Source: Actinoallomurus purpureus (GTDB taxonomy: Bacteria; Actinomycetota; Actinomycetes; Streptosporangiales; Streptosporangiaceae). From it: a stretch of 64,000 nt of DNA. Below are positions 1 through 8,897 of the stretch, one piece after another (positions within the stretch are counted from its first letter, which is position 1; the number at the start of each line of letters is the position of its first letter). The stretch spans positions 1 through 64,000 of the forward strand of contig NZ_JAMXMY010000020.1 of NCBI RefSeq assembly GCF_024055795.1. The letters are read 5' to 3'. The translations under genes were made by a program, and so were the position numbers. The notes below the pieces were generated by a model. That model saw only the letters and a list, made by a program, of their open reading frames with translations, was not told the DNA's origin and searched no databases.

Positions 1-13
1 AACTCTCCGTTAA
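1..13 (-). rRNA. 5' end of 16S rRNA gene (cut by window edge)
   Basis: Read on the minus strand, the window ends in TTAACGGAGAGTT, which matches the conserved start of actinobacterial 16S rRNA (ACGGAGAGTTTGATCC). Only about 13 bases are inside the window, so the rRNA operon continues off the left edge. The exact mature 5' base is uncertain by a few positions. The leader and promoters directly upstream agree with this reading. Confidence 0.8.
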
Positions 14-234
14 GGCCAAACGACAACCCACCCAAAGGCAGGCCGCCAAACCCTTACGAAACAAATCCCGGCAAGAATCATACTTGCCAAAGAAATCCAA
101 ACCAATCAACCAACCCGAAGGCCAGCCAATCGGACAAGGACCAAAAGGCACTGGCTTTTAGCACACTGTTGAGTTCTCAAGAAACGGACACACACCGTCA
201 GGAACCCGACTCCCGCCGGACCCCCTCTGGGGCA
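14..234 (-). promoter_or_regulatory. rRNA operon leader with boxA-like antitermination/processing motif
   Basis: About 220 bases lie between the promoter-proximal start and the 16S gene. They contain no protein gene and are clearly richer in A+T than the rest of the window. On the minus strand the stretch at 161-187 reads TTTCTTGAGAACTCAACAG followed by TGTGC, the sequence actinobacteria carry in the pre-16S leader and often again before 23S. It overlaps a boxA-like element and the RNase III processing stem. Function is assigned by similarity to known leaders. Confidence 0.75.
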
Positions 235-242
235 ACCCTTCT

Positions 243-270
243 ATCTTACCGTTCCGATCCCGCCTGTCAA
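243..270 (-). promoter_or_regulatory. rrn promoter, proximal (sigma-70 type)
   Basis: On the minus strand a consensus -35 TTGACA (265-270) and a -10 TAAGAT (243-248) are separated by 16 bases. The start point would be near 235 and transcription would run into the rRNA leader. A full-consensus -35 is unusual in such GC-rich DNA and fits a strong stable-RNA promoter. Confidence 0.8.
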
Positions 271-539
271 GTCCCAGACCCGAAGATCTTGAACCCGCCA
301 ACCACAGACCAGAACGCCCCCCGGACATGAATCACCCCGACCAGCGAAGCCGGCCGCAGTAGCCACATCCAGAAGTTCCCCTACAGGCCGACCACCGCTC
401 AGCGATGTTCTGCATCCCGTCTCAGGGCGACCACACCATGCTACCCCGTCCCGGACATCATCCGGACCGAGCAACCTCAGTGTGGATTCCCCCTGGGCCG
501 GCCACCTTGCGGCGTCCTGCTCCCCTGGGGGTGAAGAGA

Positions 540-568
540 ACATTACGTCCGCTTGGAGACACCGTCAA
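540..568 (-). promoter_or_regulatory. rrn promoter, distal (sigma-70 type)
   Basis: A second promoter on the minus strand has -35 TTGACG (563-568), a 17-base spacer and -10 TAATGT (540-545). With the proximal promoter it makes a tandem rrn promoter array, as in streptomycetes. It lies just downstream of the stop of the GH28 remnant (599-940). I found no convincing third promoter between the two. Confidence 0.65.
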
Positions 569-598
569 ATCGAGCAGGCGTGCACGAGAACGCACCGA

Positions 599-940
599 TC
601 AGAGGGCCGGGAACGCCGGGAAGCCGCAGCTGGCCACGGAGCCGCCACCGCTCACCTGGGTGACGGTCACGCCCGTCCCGGACGGCGTGAGGTCGGTGCT
701 GTAGACCCCGATCGCCGCGTACTGCTCGGTTGTCGCCGGCGCGTCGAGCTGGGCGTTCCGCAGTGTCAGGCGAAGCGGATAGGAGGCGCTGTAGCCGTCC
801 ATCGTCGAGATGGCTCCGGAGGGAGAGCTCACCGACCTGGCCCCGTCGACGACGATGTCGGTGAAGGACGGGATCAGCGAACCGGCACTGCTCGAGTAGT
901 ACGGATCGACGACCAGCGGCTCCTTGACGCCCGTCATGCA
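599..940 (-). pseudogene. C-terminal remnant of a GH28 polygalacturonase
   Basis: About 113 codons on the minus strand encode the last part of a GH28 pectinase: an exposed-strand segment CMTGVKEPLVVDPYYSSSAG, then repeated beta-helix rungs and a stop at 599. The N-terminal three quarters, with all catalytic Asp residues, is absent. The frame stays open upstream of 940, but that part is antisense to the neighbouring lacI-type gene and is not pectinase. An intact GH28 gene lies at 8898-10334, so this looks like the tail of a lost paralogue. Family assignment is from recognised motifs only. Confidence 0.6.
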
Positions 941-1071
941 GGTGTCACGGGCTTTCACACCGGCCCCGACGACCGGTCCGTTCGGTGCCGGCCCCGACGC
1001 GCCTCCGCTGCCGATGCGGCAGGGCGGTCGGCCCCTGCCGCTCCCCGGGCCGTCCGGCGATGCGGGAACGC

Positions 1072-2124
1072 TCAGCCGTCGACCGCGGTTCTGGGCAGCG
1101 GATCCGCCCCCGCCGGGACCGCGGTGGAGCCGCGGATGACCAGCTCTGGAGTCACGGTCACCACCGGACCGGTGGCACCGTCGTCCTCCGTGGCGGAGAA
1201 CAGCTCCCATGCCCGGCGGCCGAGATCCTGCTTGTTCACCGTGACCGTAGTGAGCCGCGGAGAGACCAGGCAGCTCAGCGCGATGTCGTCGAACCCGGTG
1301 AGGGAGATCTCGTCGGGAACGGAGACACCCAGCTCGTCGAACCGGGCGAGTGCGCCGAGGGCGACATAGTCGCTGAAGGCCATGACGGCCGTGGCCCGGG
1401 TGGCGAGGGCCGCGTCGGCGGCGCGGTGCCCGTCGACGCTGCTCGACCCGCAGGGGATCTGCACGATCTCCAGATCCGCCCCGCCGGCCGCCCGCAGGGC
1501 CTGCTGCCTGGCGCGCTCGGACCACGCGCGCCCCGGGCCGCGCAGGTACGCGACGCGGCGGTGGCCGAGCTCACCCAGGTGGCGGCAGATCGACGCGACA
1601 CCCGCGCCGAAGTCCACCGCGACCGCCGGGATCGGGGTGTCGCGGCTGAGCCGGTTGACGCAGACGAGGCGTGGCACGGCGGCCGCGAGCTCGCTGAGCT
1701 CCCACTGGCTCATCCGCGGTGAGCACAGGACGACGCCGTCGGCCCACCGGGAGAGTTCGAGCGCGGCGTCGCGTTCGGTCCCGGCCTTCTCACCGGTGTC
1801 GGCGACGAGCGTGCGGAAGTCCGCGTGCTGGGCGGCGTTGGTGACGCCCTTGAGGACCTCCGCGAAGTACGGGTTGCTCAGATCCGGTACGACCACGCCG
1901 ACCGCCGAGGTCGTGCCGCGCAGCAGTCCCTGCGCGGCCGGATTCGGACGGTATCCGAGCCGGGCCACCGCCGCGCGGACCCGCTGCTCCGGCCCTGCCG
2001 AGACCGGTTTCGAGCCGGTGAGGACGCGCGAGACCGTCGCGGGAGAAACGCCGGCCTCCCGTGCCACGTCGATGATCGTCGCCCGGGGCGGCCGCGCCCC
2101 CGTGCCGGTCTGCGCCCTGCCCAT
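1072..2124 (-). CDS. LacI-family transcriptional regulator of the pectin locus
   Basis: A 350-residue DNA-binding repressor. Residues 16-36 form the LacI helix-turn-helix (DVAREAGVSPATVSRVL), followed by the hinge helix and a periplasmic-binding-protein-like sensor domain (VVVPDLSNPYFAEVLKG, later GFDDIALS). The start was placed at the ATG at 2124 because it gives the normal N-terminus; the frame is open further upstream but that part has no homology. It is transcribed divergently from the pectinolytic operon starting at 2333, and a palindrome lies between them. Control of that operon in response to a pectin-derived sugar is inferred from position. The effector is unknown. Confidence 0.9.
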   Translation of the reverse strand: MGRAQTGTGARPPRATIIDVAREAGVSPATVSRVLTGSKPVSAGPEQRVRAAVARLGYRPNPAAQGLLRGTTSAVGVVVPDLSNPYFAEVLKGVTNAAQHADFRTLVADTGEKAGTERDAALELSRWADGVVLCSPRMSQWELSELAAAVPRLVCVNRLSRDTPIPAVAVDFGAGVASICRHLGELGHRRVAYLRGPGRAWSERARQQALRAAGGADLEIVQIPCGSSSVDGHRAADAALATRATAVMAFSDYVALGALARFDELGVSVPDEISLTGFDDIALSCLVSPRLTTVTVNKQDLGRRAWELFSATEDDGATGPVVTVTPELVIRGSTAVPAGADPLPRTAVDG

Positions 2125-2193
2125 GGCGGCATTGCACCATACGAATGCACCTCGCGGCGCGCCGGATCCGCTGCGGAAGACGTGAAAGCGGGG

Positions 2194-2237
2194 TTGACGT
2201 CCCTGGATTCCCGTGTGATTTTCGGAAAAGGTTTTCC
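2194..2237 (+). promoter_or_regulatory. Promoter and overlapping palindromic operator of the pectin operon
   Basis: TTGACG (2194-2199), 16 bases, then TGATTT (2216-2221) forms a plausible promoter reading toward the esterase gene. The inverted repeat GGAAAA-GG-TTTTCC (2224-2237) sits directly downstream of the -10, at the expected start point, a classic repressor position. LacI-family operators are palindromes of this size. Binding by the product of 1072-2124 is inferred. Confidence 0.5.
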
Positions 2238-2332
2238 CCTGGGCCTCCCCCGACGCGGCGCCGACCCCGCGGTCGTCGCCGGCACACCCGCCATCGCGGC
2301 CGGAGAAGGTCACCGACACGGCGGGAGGCGGC

Positions 2333-3565
2333 ATGCTCGGACCGGTCGCTCGATATGCGTCGCTGGTGATGGCGCTCGTGATCACCTCGGTGGTGACGGT
2401 CGGCTCGCCACGGGCCCTGGCGGAGCCGCAGCCGGCCATCGCCGCCCCACGAACGTGGGTGGGCTCCTGGAGCGCGGCACCGGTCACCGGGACCGGGAGC
2501 GGGTTCGGCGACCAGACCCTGCGTGAGATCGCGCACATCAGTGTCGGCGGCGACCAGGTGCGGATCCGTCTCACCAACGCCTTCGGCACGAACGGCCTCG
2601 TCATCGACGGAGCGACGATCGGGGCCCGCGCCGACGGCGCGGCGCTCGTCGCGGGCAGCGAACGTCCGGTCACGTTCGGCGGCGCCCGGAAGGTGGTCCT
2701 GCCGGCGGGTTCGGAGGTGCTCAGCGACCCGGTGCCGCTGACGGTCCCGGCCGGGCAGGACCTCGCGGTGAGCGTGTACGTCCCCGGCTCCACCGGCGCG
2801 GCGACCCGGCACCCCCTCGCCATGGCGACGTCGTACCTCGCCACCGGCGATCACGCGGCCGACGCCGACGGTGGCGCCTTCACCTCGACGACCTCCTCCT
2901 GGTACCTGCTGGACGGGGTGGACGTCCGCGCCCTGCCGGGCACGCGTGCCCTGGTGGCCTTCGGCGACTCCATCACCGACGGCGCCCAGTCCACCGTCGA
3001 CGCGAACCGGCGCTACCCCGACGACCTGGCGCGCCGGCTCCGGGGCCGGGGCCTGTCCGTGCTGAACGAGGGCATCTCCGGCAACCGGGTGCTCACCGAC
3101 GCCGGTGGTTCCGGGGTGAGCGCGCAGGCCCGGTTCGACCGCGACGTCCTCGGCCAGACCGGGGTACGGGACGTGCTCTTCCTCGAGGGCATCAACGACA
3201 TCGGTCACAACGCGGGTCCGGTGTCCGGGGAGCCGGTCACGGCGGCCGACCTCATCGCGGGGATGACGAACCTCATCGCCCGCGCGCACGCGCACGGCCT
3301 GCGCATCATCGGCGGCACGCTGACGCCGATCGGCGGATCGAAGTACGACACGCCCGAGGCGGAGCAGAAGCGGCAGGCGGTCAACGCCTGGACCCGCACG
3401 TCTCGAGCGTTCGACGGAGTCGTCGACTTCGACGCGGTGACCCGTGACCCGGCGGACCCCGCGCGATTCCTCCCGGCGTACGACAGCGGCGACCATCTGC
3501 ACCCCGGCGACGCCGGATACCAGGCGATGGCCGACGCGATCGATCTGCGACTGCTCTTCCGGTAG
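2333..3565 (+). CDS. Secreted SGNH/GDSL esterase
   Basis: A 410-residue exported esterase. An N-terminal hydrophobic segment ending near ALA-EP is a Sec signal peptide. A beta-rich region (about 45-190) comes before the SGNH core, which carries FGDSITDG (block I Ser), the GxND-like EGINDIG (block III) and DHLHPGD (block V Asp-His). In a pectin operon it probably removes acetyl or similar ester groups from pectic polysaccharide; the substrate is inferred. The ATG at 2333 follows a GGAGG site. It is the first gene of the operon and is followed after 9 bases by a second SGNH esterase of a different subtype. Confidence 0.85.
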   Translation: MLGPVARYASLVMALVITSVVTVGSPRALAEPQPAIAAPRTWVGSWSAAPVTGTGSGFGDQTLREIAHISVGGDQVRIRLTNAFGTNGLVIDGATIGARADGAALVAGSERPVTFGGARKVVLPAGSEVLSDPVPLTVPAGQDLAVSVYVPGSTGAATRHPLAMATSYLATGDHAADADGGAFTSTTSSWYLLDGVDVRALPGTRALVAFGDSITDGAQSTVDANRRYPDDLARRLRGRGLSVLNEGISGNRVLTDAGGSGVSAQARFDRDVLGQTGVRDVLFLEGINDIGHNAGPVSGEPVTAADLIAGMTNLIARAHAHGLRIIGGTLTPIGGSKYDTPEAEQKRQAVNAWTRTSRAFDGVVDFDAVTRDPADPARFLPAYDSGDHLHPGDAGYQAMADAIDLRLLFR

Positions 3566-3574
3566 GAGGCCCCG

Positions 3575-4642
3575 ATGCCCGCCCCCCTCAAGATCGTTTC
3601 ACTGGCACTCCTGGGCATCGCCGCCCTGACCGCCGTGCCCACCACCGCGACGGCGGACTCCGTCGTACGGCCCGGCGACCCCCGGCTGCGGTACATGGGC
3701 CACTGGGGACACGTACGAGGGGCGGCGATCACCGTCAACTCCGGGTCCGAGCTGACCTTCCGGTTCACGGGGCACACGCTCACCGGCCTGTTCGACACCT
3801 CCACGATCACCGTGCCGTCGCAGATCTATGTCTCGGTCGACCGCGGCCCGCGGACGCTCTACAAGGTCGACCGCGACGAGATCGACTTCACGCCGGCCGT
3901 ACCGGCGGGCGACCGCCACACGGTGACGATCGCCGTCAAGGACGTCGACGAGTACGAGAACCGGTGGATCCTGCCGCTGCAGTCCGGGGTCGTGCTCACG
4001 GGGTTCCGGCTCGGGCGACGCGCCCGGGTGCTGCCCGTTCCGCCGCTCCGCGGCCCGCGCATGGAGTTCTACGGCGACTCGATCACCGAGGGCGTGGCCG
4101 CGCTGTGCGATCACACCGGCGTGGACTGCGCCGACGGCACCGTCGACTACGCCAATCTGACCGGGCGGGCCTTCCACGCGGACTTCGACCAGGTCGGGTT
4201 CGGCAAGCAGGGCATCATCCAGCCCGGTCACGGCAACGTCGGAACGGCGGCGCAGTCGTTCGGCCTGAACTTCGCCGGCTCGCCCTCCGACGCGCGCTTC
4301 CGGCCGGACGTGGTCGTCGTCAACGAGGGCACCAACGACGGCCCGTACTCCAGTGCCGACTTCGAGCCCGGCTACCTGGCCTACCTGCGGCGGATCCGCA
4401 CCGCCTACCCCCGCGCCTGGATCTTCGCGATGCGGCCGTTCGGCGGTTACCACGCCGACGACATCGCCTCGGCGGTGCGGCGGATGGACGATCCGCGCGT
4501 CATCCACGTCGACACCACCGGCTGGCTCTCGGCGGCGGACGGCGACTTCAACGGCGGGCATCCGAACGTCCAGGGGCACCGGAAGGCCGCCGATCGCCTC
4601 ATCCCGCTGATCGCGGCGACCACCGGGTGGCGGACGCGATGA
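3575..4642 (+). CDS. Secreted SGNH esterase, CE2-like
   Basis: A 355-residue exported esterase. A signal peptide covers about residues 1-27. The next 120 residues form a jelly-roll region as in carbohydrate esterase family 2, and the SGNH domain follows with YGDSITEG, NEGTNDG and GGHPN. It is only distantly related to the preceding esterase, so the operon encodes two deacetylase types. RBS AGGAGG precedes the ATG. The stop codon overlaps the start of the pectinesterase (ATGA), implying translational coupling. Deacetylation of pectin or attached xylan is inferred from the family and neighbours. Confidence 0.85.
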   Translation: MPAPLKIVSLALLGIAALTAVPTTATADSVVRPGDPRLRYMGHWGHVRGAAITVNSGSELTFRFTGHTLTGLFDTSTITVPSQIYVSVDRGPRTLYKVDRDEIDFTPAVPAGDRHTVTIAVKDVDEYENRWILPLQSGVVLTGFRLGRRARVLPVPPLRGPRMEFYGDSITEGVAALCDHTGVDCADGTVDYANLTGRAFHADFDQVGFGKQGIIQPGHGNVGTAAQSFGLNFAGSPSDARFRPDVVVVNEGTNDGPYSSADFEPGYLAYLRRIRTAYPRAWIFAMRPFGGYHADDIASAVRRMDDPRVIHVDTTGWLSAADGDFNGGHPNVQGHRKAADRLIPLIAATTGWRTR

Positions 4643-6165
4643 GACGAGCCGCCGACTCCCTCCGATCGCCGGTCGCCCTGGCCGTCCTCCTCATCGTGGG
4701 ACTGCTCGGCGCTCCCTCCGCCGCCGCCGAGCGCCTCACCCCCACCGCCGCTCCCTCCACCGCTGACCCCGTCTCCGCCGCCGGCCCTTCCTCCGGCCCA
4801 AGCGCGTCCGGGCGGCTCTCGCCCGCCGGTCACCGACGCGGGGTGTGCGTGGACGCGCCGTTGCGGCTCACCGCGGACCGGCCGCTCCAGCCGGGCACCA
4901 CCGGCCGCATCGAGGTGCACCACGCGGACGGCACCGTCGCCGACGCGATCGACCTGGCCGACCCGCACTCGTACCACCGCACGATCGGCGACGCGGTCTC
5001 CGACACCGGCGTCCCGCACTCCTTCGCCTACCACCCGGTGCTCGTGGACGGGAACGCCGCGACCATCCGACTCCACCACCGGCTCGACTACGGCCGGACG
5101 TACTACGTCACCATCGACCCCGAGGTGTTCCCCGGGTTTCCCGGCATCCAGGCCTCGACGACCTGGCGCTTCCGCACCCGGGGCGTCCCGCCGCGTCCAG
5201 GATCACGGCGGCTGACGGTCGCCGCGGACGGCAGGGGCGACTTCTGCACGCTGCAGGGCGCGATCGACTTCGTCCCTGAGGGCAACACGCGGCCGGTGCT
5301 GATCGACGTCCGCCCCGGCACGTACCGCGAGATCGACTACGTCCGCGCCGACCGCCCGCACATCACCGTGCGCGGCGCGGGCCGGGACCGGACCGTCGTC
5401 GAGTACGCCAACAACAACCGGCTGAACGGGGACACCGCGCTGGCCGGGTCGACCGATCCAGGAGACGTCTGCCCGCGTCAGGTGCTCCCCGGGCACGACA
5501 CGTACAACTGCTGGCGGGCGCTGTTCGGCGTGGAGGCGGACGACTTCCGGCTGCGGGACATCACGCTGCGCAACACCACGCCGTACGGCGGCTCGCAGGC
5601 GGAGGCGTTCCGCGGCAACGGAGACCGGATCACGCTGCGGCGGGTGAACCTGGAGAGCTTCCAGGACACGCTCCGCCTGCAGGGGCGCGGGTTCGTGACC
5701 GACAGCCTCATCGCCGGTGACGTGGACTTCGTGTGGGGCACCGGCTCGGTGTTCATCCGGCGCACCGAGCTGCGGTCCCTGCACGGCGGCTACGTCACCC
5801 AGGCGCGCAACGACGCGGCGCACCCCGGCTACGTGTTCGTCGACGACCGTCTGACGCGCGGGCCGGACGCGCCCGACGCGTCGGTGTATCTGGGGCGGGT
5901 CGATCCGACGGTGTACCCCCGCAGCCAGGTGGTGTTCATCCGGACCGCGATGGACGCGCACGTCCGGCCCGACGGTTGGCAGTTGAACAACGCGGGCTGC
6001 GAGAAGGCGCCGGACGTGCGGTTCTGGGAGTACGCCAGCACGGACCTCACCGGGGCGCCGCTCGGCACCGGCGCGCGGCTGCCGTGCTCGCGGCGGCTGA
6101 CCGATGTCGAGGCGGCGTGGTGGAGCGACCCGGCGCACGTGCTCGGCGGCTGGCGGCCCCGGTGA
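4639..6165 (+). CDS. Secreted pectinesterase (CE8)
   Basis: A 508-residue exported pectin methylesterase, which removes methyl esters from homogalacturonan so that GH28 enzymes can cut it. After a signal peptide and a Pro/Ala/Ser-rich linker there is a domain of about 120 residues (roughly 65-185), then the right-handed beta-helix. Family motifs are visible: GTYREID, QAEAFR, QDTL (catalytic Asp), DFVWG (catalytic Asp) and VYLGR. The start overlaps the stop of the esterase at 3575-4642 by four bases, so the ORF's much longer upstream extension was rejected. The extra N-terminal domain is not part of the minimal enzyme; its role is unknown. Confidence 0.92.
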   Translation: MRRAADSLRSPVALAVLLIVGLLGAPSAAAERLTPTAAPSTADPVSAAGPSSGPSASGRLSPAGHRRGVCVDAPLRLTADRPLQPGTTGRIEVHHADGTVADAIDLADPHSYHRTIGDAVSDTGVPHSFAYHPVLVDGNAATIRLHHRLDYGRTYYVTIDPEVFPGFPGIQASTTWRFRTRGVPPRPGSRRLTVAADGRGDFCTLQGAIDFVPEGNTRPVLIDVRPGTYREIDYVRADRPHITVRGAGRDRTVVEYANNNRLNGDTALAGSTDPGDVCPRQVLPGHDTYNCWRALFGVEADDFRLRDITLRNTTPYGGSQAEAFRGNGDRITLRRVNLESFQDTLRLQGRGFVTDSLIAGDVDFVWGTGSVFIRRTELRSLHGGYVTQARNDAAHPGYVFVDDRLTRGPDAPDASVYLGRVDPTVYPRSQVVFIRTAMDAHVRPDGWQLNNAGCEKAPDVRFWEYASTDLTGAPLGTGARLPCSRRLTDVEAAWWSDPAHVLGGWRPR

Positions 6166-6167
6166 GG

Positions 6168-6365
6168 TCAGCGGTCGGCGGCGATGACGAACGGGTGGTC
6201 GCCGCCGAGACCGGAGATGCGCGACGGCAGTGTGATCACGATGGAGCCGTCGCGGCGGGTCCAGTCCAGCGGCCGGCGGTGCTCCCAGGGCGTGGCCCGC
6301 AGCTTGTAACCCGACTTGTCGCCCTCGGATACCGCGAAGTCGCCCCGAGACACGCCGACTCCGTC
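6168..6365 (-). pseudogene. Possible antisense-oriented gene remnant of about 65 codons
   Basis: The 216-base gap inside the pectin operon carries protein-like sequence on the opposite strand. The frame contains YKLRATPWEHRRPLDWT and GGDHPFVIAADR before a stop at 6168. It resembles a beta-sandwich C-terminus of a secreted carbohydrate enzyme, but I cannot name the family. No start, signal peptide or catalytic part is present; upstream the frame runs into the antisense of the GH31 gene. It is probably the 3' end of a gene lost from this locus. Confidence 0.3.
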
Positions 6366-6381
6366 AAGGAGGAACCCGCCC

Positions 6382-8877
6382 GTGATCCCCCGCCGAACGC
6401 CCGCCCGGCTCCGCCGCCGCGCGCTGGTGCTGTTCTCCGGTCTCCTTCCCCTGCTCGCGCTGCTGCCCCTGGCCCCGCCGGGCGCCCGGGCCGCCGAACC
6501 GTCCGCGGCCTGGCGGGTCAGTGCCGCGCCGTTCGGGCTGGCCTTCCTCGACCACGGACGCCCGGTCACCGCCGAGGCGGGCGGAACGCTCGCCGGGCCG
6601 GGCGGGCGGCTGTCCTACCAGGTCGGCGGCTCGGCCACGAGCCAGGAGGGGGCGACGTACCACCGCCTGACCGACCTCGTCTCCCGGCGCGCGGTGCAGG
6701 GCGGCACGGCGTACACGGTCGCGACGGACGAGCCCGGCCGGACCGCGACGGTCACGGTCACGCGGACCGCCCAGGGCGTGCGGGTGCGCTGGTCGTTCAC
6801 GCCGTCGAGCGACGTCACCGCGGTGTTCGAGGCGCTGACCGCGGGCGGCGGTGAGCACTACCTCGGCGGCAGCTCCGCCGCGTACGTCGACCTGCGCGGG
6901 CACGTCCGCGGCTGGAGCCCGGGCAAGGAGGGCAACGAGGCCGGCGACTACTGCCAGAACCAGGAGCAGGCCGCGAGCACCTTCTACCTCAGCTCCGGCG
7001 GGTACGGGCTGTGGGCGGACACCGACCACGTCGGCCGGTTCGCGTTCCCCGGCGCGACGCAGGAGAGCGACGGTTCGACCTGCGCGAAGACCCCGAAGCC
7101 GCCGACCGGCGCGGCGGAGCCGTACGCCTGCCCGATGGCCGCCGCCGCGCAGCCGGACCGGGTGCAGATCTGCGTGAAGGACGCCGGGCTGTCCTACGAC
7201 GTCTACACCGGCTCGCCATCCGCGGCGACCAGCGCGTACTACCGCACCGTGGGCCTGCCGAGCATGCCGCCGGCGAGCCAGTTCGCGCTGATGAAGTGGC
7301 GCGACGTCAACGCCGACCAGGCCCAGGTGCTCGACGACGTGGCGCAGATGAAGAAGCTGGACATCCCGCTCGGCACCATCTGGATCGACAACCCGTGGGA
7401 GCGCCAGCCGGCCGGGAACACGCACCGGATCAACGGGAGCGCCTGCACCAACAGTGGTCAGTTCGACCCGACGTTCTTCCCCGACCCGCAGGGGATGATC
7501 GACCAGATCCACGCGCAGGGCGTGCGCTTCGGGCTGTGGGTGACCTCCCACGTCGTCAGCGCCCCGTCCTCCGCCCAGGGCGGCGGCTCGTGCGAGGGCA
7601 TCAACGACGTCTGGGCGAAGAGCGGCTGGCTCGTCCCGGGCACCAACTACATCGACTTCACGATCCCGGCCGCGCGGGAGCACTATGTCGAGCAGCTCAC
7701 CCACATCTTCACGATGGGCGTCGACATGGCCAAGGAGGACCGCGCCGAGGAGTACCGCCTGGAGACCACGCAGTTCGCGGGCGAGGCGGGCGCGGGCCTG
7801 TACCTGCGGTACCCGGACCTGTACCAGTCGGCGGTCACCGAGGCCATGCGGCGGGCGCACGGGAACGACTTCGAGACCCTCGTACGGGCGGGCGTGCCCG
7901 GCACGGCCCAGCACACGCACGGCATGTGGGGCAGCGACGTGTTCGAGACGTTCGCGGGGCTGCGCACCTCGGTCCGGTACGGCACGAGCGAGTCGCTGAC
8001 CGGTCACTTCGCCTGGGGCTCCGACACCGGCGGCATCGACCCCCAGTCGCCCGCGAACGCGACCAACAGCCCGACGCCGTCACTGTTCACCCGCTGGGCG
8101 CAGTTCAGCGCGGTCAGCCCGGTCTTCGAGGTCGGCGGCGCCGGTCTGAACGCGACGCCGTGGAAGTACGACCCGGACACGGTCCGGCGATTCCGTGACG
8201 CCGTGATCCTGCACTACGAGCTGTTCCCGTACCTGTACGGGCTGGCGCGGAACGCGTCGCGCACCGGCGTGCCGATCCTGCGGGCCGTCGGCTTCCAGTA
8301 CCCCGGTGACCAGGCCGCGTGGGCGCAGGACCAGGAGTTCATGGTGGGCCCGGACCTGCTGGCAGCGCCGGTCACCGATGACCGGGCCGACGCCGACGGC
8401 GCGGCGGGCCGGTCCACGCCGGTGAGCGTGTACCTGCCCGCCGGGCGCTGGGTGGACCTGTACAGCGGACAGGTGGTCGACGGCGGCCGCACGATCACCC
8501 GGGAGACGAGCCTGGACGAGTTCCCGCTGTACCTGCGGGCGGGCGCGATGATCGGGTTCAACACCCGCGCCCTCGGCGGCTGGAAGACCGACGCGTTGTC
8601 CAGGCCGGGCCTGAGCGGCGCGCTGTACGCGCCGGAGCCGGGCCGCACCGTCCGGCTGCGCGTGCCCGTCCCGACCGCCGAGGCTCAGGCCGTCGTGCTG
8701 AGCCGGCAGGCGCCGCACTCGGTCACCGTGGACGGCCGTGTCCTGCCGCACGCGGCGGACACCGGGGCACTGCGCGCCGCGCGCGAGGGCTGGACCTTCA
8801 CCTCCGGCCCGTTCGGCGGAGTCGTGCTGAAACTGACCCCCCTCCACGGCCGCACCGCGGACGTGACGATCCGATGA
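6382..8877 (+). CDS. Secreted GH31 alpha-glycosidase
   Basis: An 831-residue exported glycoside hydrolase of family 31 (alpha-glucosidase/alpha-xylosidase type). The GTG at 6382 was chosen because AAGGAGG lies 9 bases upstream; it gives a clean signal peptide (Arg-rich start, Leu-rich core, ending at ARA-AEP). An N-terminal beta-sandwich is followed by the TIM barrel with KWRDVNADQ, GTIWIDNPWE, the nucleophile region MAKEDRAEE, and the acid/base region GSDTGGID. C-terminal beta domains follow. Position between pectinesterase and polygalacturonase suggests action on side chains such as alpha-xylosyl residues. The exact bond is not predictable. Gene 8898 follows after 20 bases. Confidence 0.85.
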   Translation: MIPRRTPARLRRRALVLFSGLLPLLALLPLAPPGARAAEPSAAWRVSAAPFGLAFLDHGRPVTAEAGGTLAGPGGRLSYQVGGSATSQEGATYHRLTDLVSRRAVQGGTAYTVATDEPGRTATVTVTRTAQGVRVRWSFTPSSDVTAVFEALTAGGGEHYLGGSSAAYVDLRGHVRGWSPGKEGNEAGDYCQNQEQAASTFYLSSGGYGLWADTDHVGRFAFPGATQESDGSTCAKTPKPPTGAAEPYACPMAAAAQPDRVQICVKDAGLSYDVYTGSPSAATSAYYRTVGLPSMPPASQFALMKWRDVNADQAQVLDDVAQMKKLDIPLGTIWIDNPWERQPAGNTHRINGSACTNSGQFDPTFFPDPQGMIDQIHAQGVRFGLWVTSHVVSAPSSAQGGGSCEGINDVWAKSGWLVPGTNYIDFTIPAAREHYVEQLTHIFTMGVDMAKEDRAEEYRLETTQFAGEAGAGLYLRYPDLYQSAVTEAMRRAHGNDFETLVRAGVPGTAQHTHGMWGSDVFETFAGLRTSVRYGTSESLTGHFAWGSDTGGIDPQSPANATNSPTPSLFTRWAQFSAVSPVFEVGGAGLNATPWKYDPDTVRRFRDAVILHYELFPYLYGLARNASRTGVPILRAVGFQYPGDQAAWAQDQEFMVGPDLLAAPVTDDRADADGAAGRSTPVSVYLPAGRWVDLYSGQVVDGGRTITRETSLDEFPLYLRAGAMIGFNTRALGGWKTDALSRPGLSGALYAPEPGRTVRLRVPVPTAEAQAVVLSRQAPHSVTVDGRVLPHAADTGALRAAREGWTFTSGPFGGVVLKLTPLHGRTADVTIR

Positions 8878-8897
8878 CCGATTCCCAGGAGGAACAA

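Noticed and set aside
482-1369. Long plus-strand frame across the GH28 remnant and lacI region
   Set aside because: It lies antisense to lacI, has Arg-rich random composition and no ribosome site or family motif.
599-1525. One continuous 308-codon minus-strand frame suggesting a fusion protein
   Set aside because: Only the last 113 codons resemble a protein (GH28 tail); the rest is a shadow of the lacI-type gene in another frame of the same strand.
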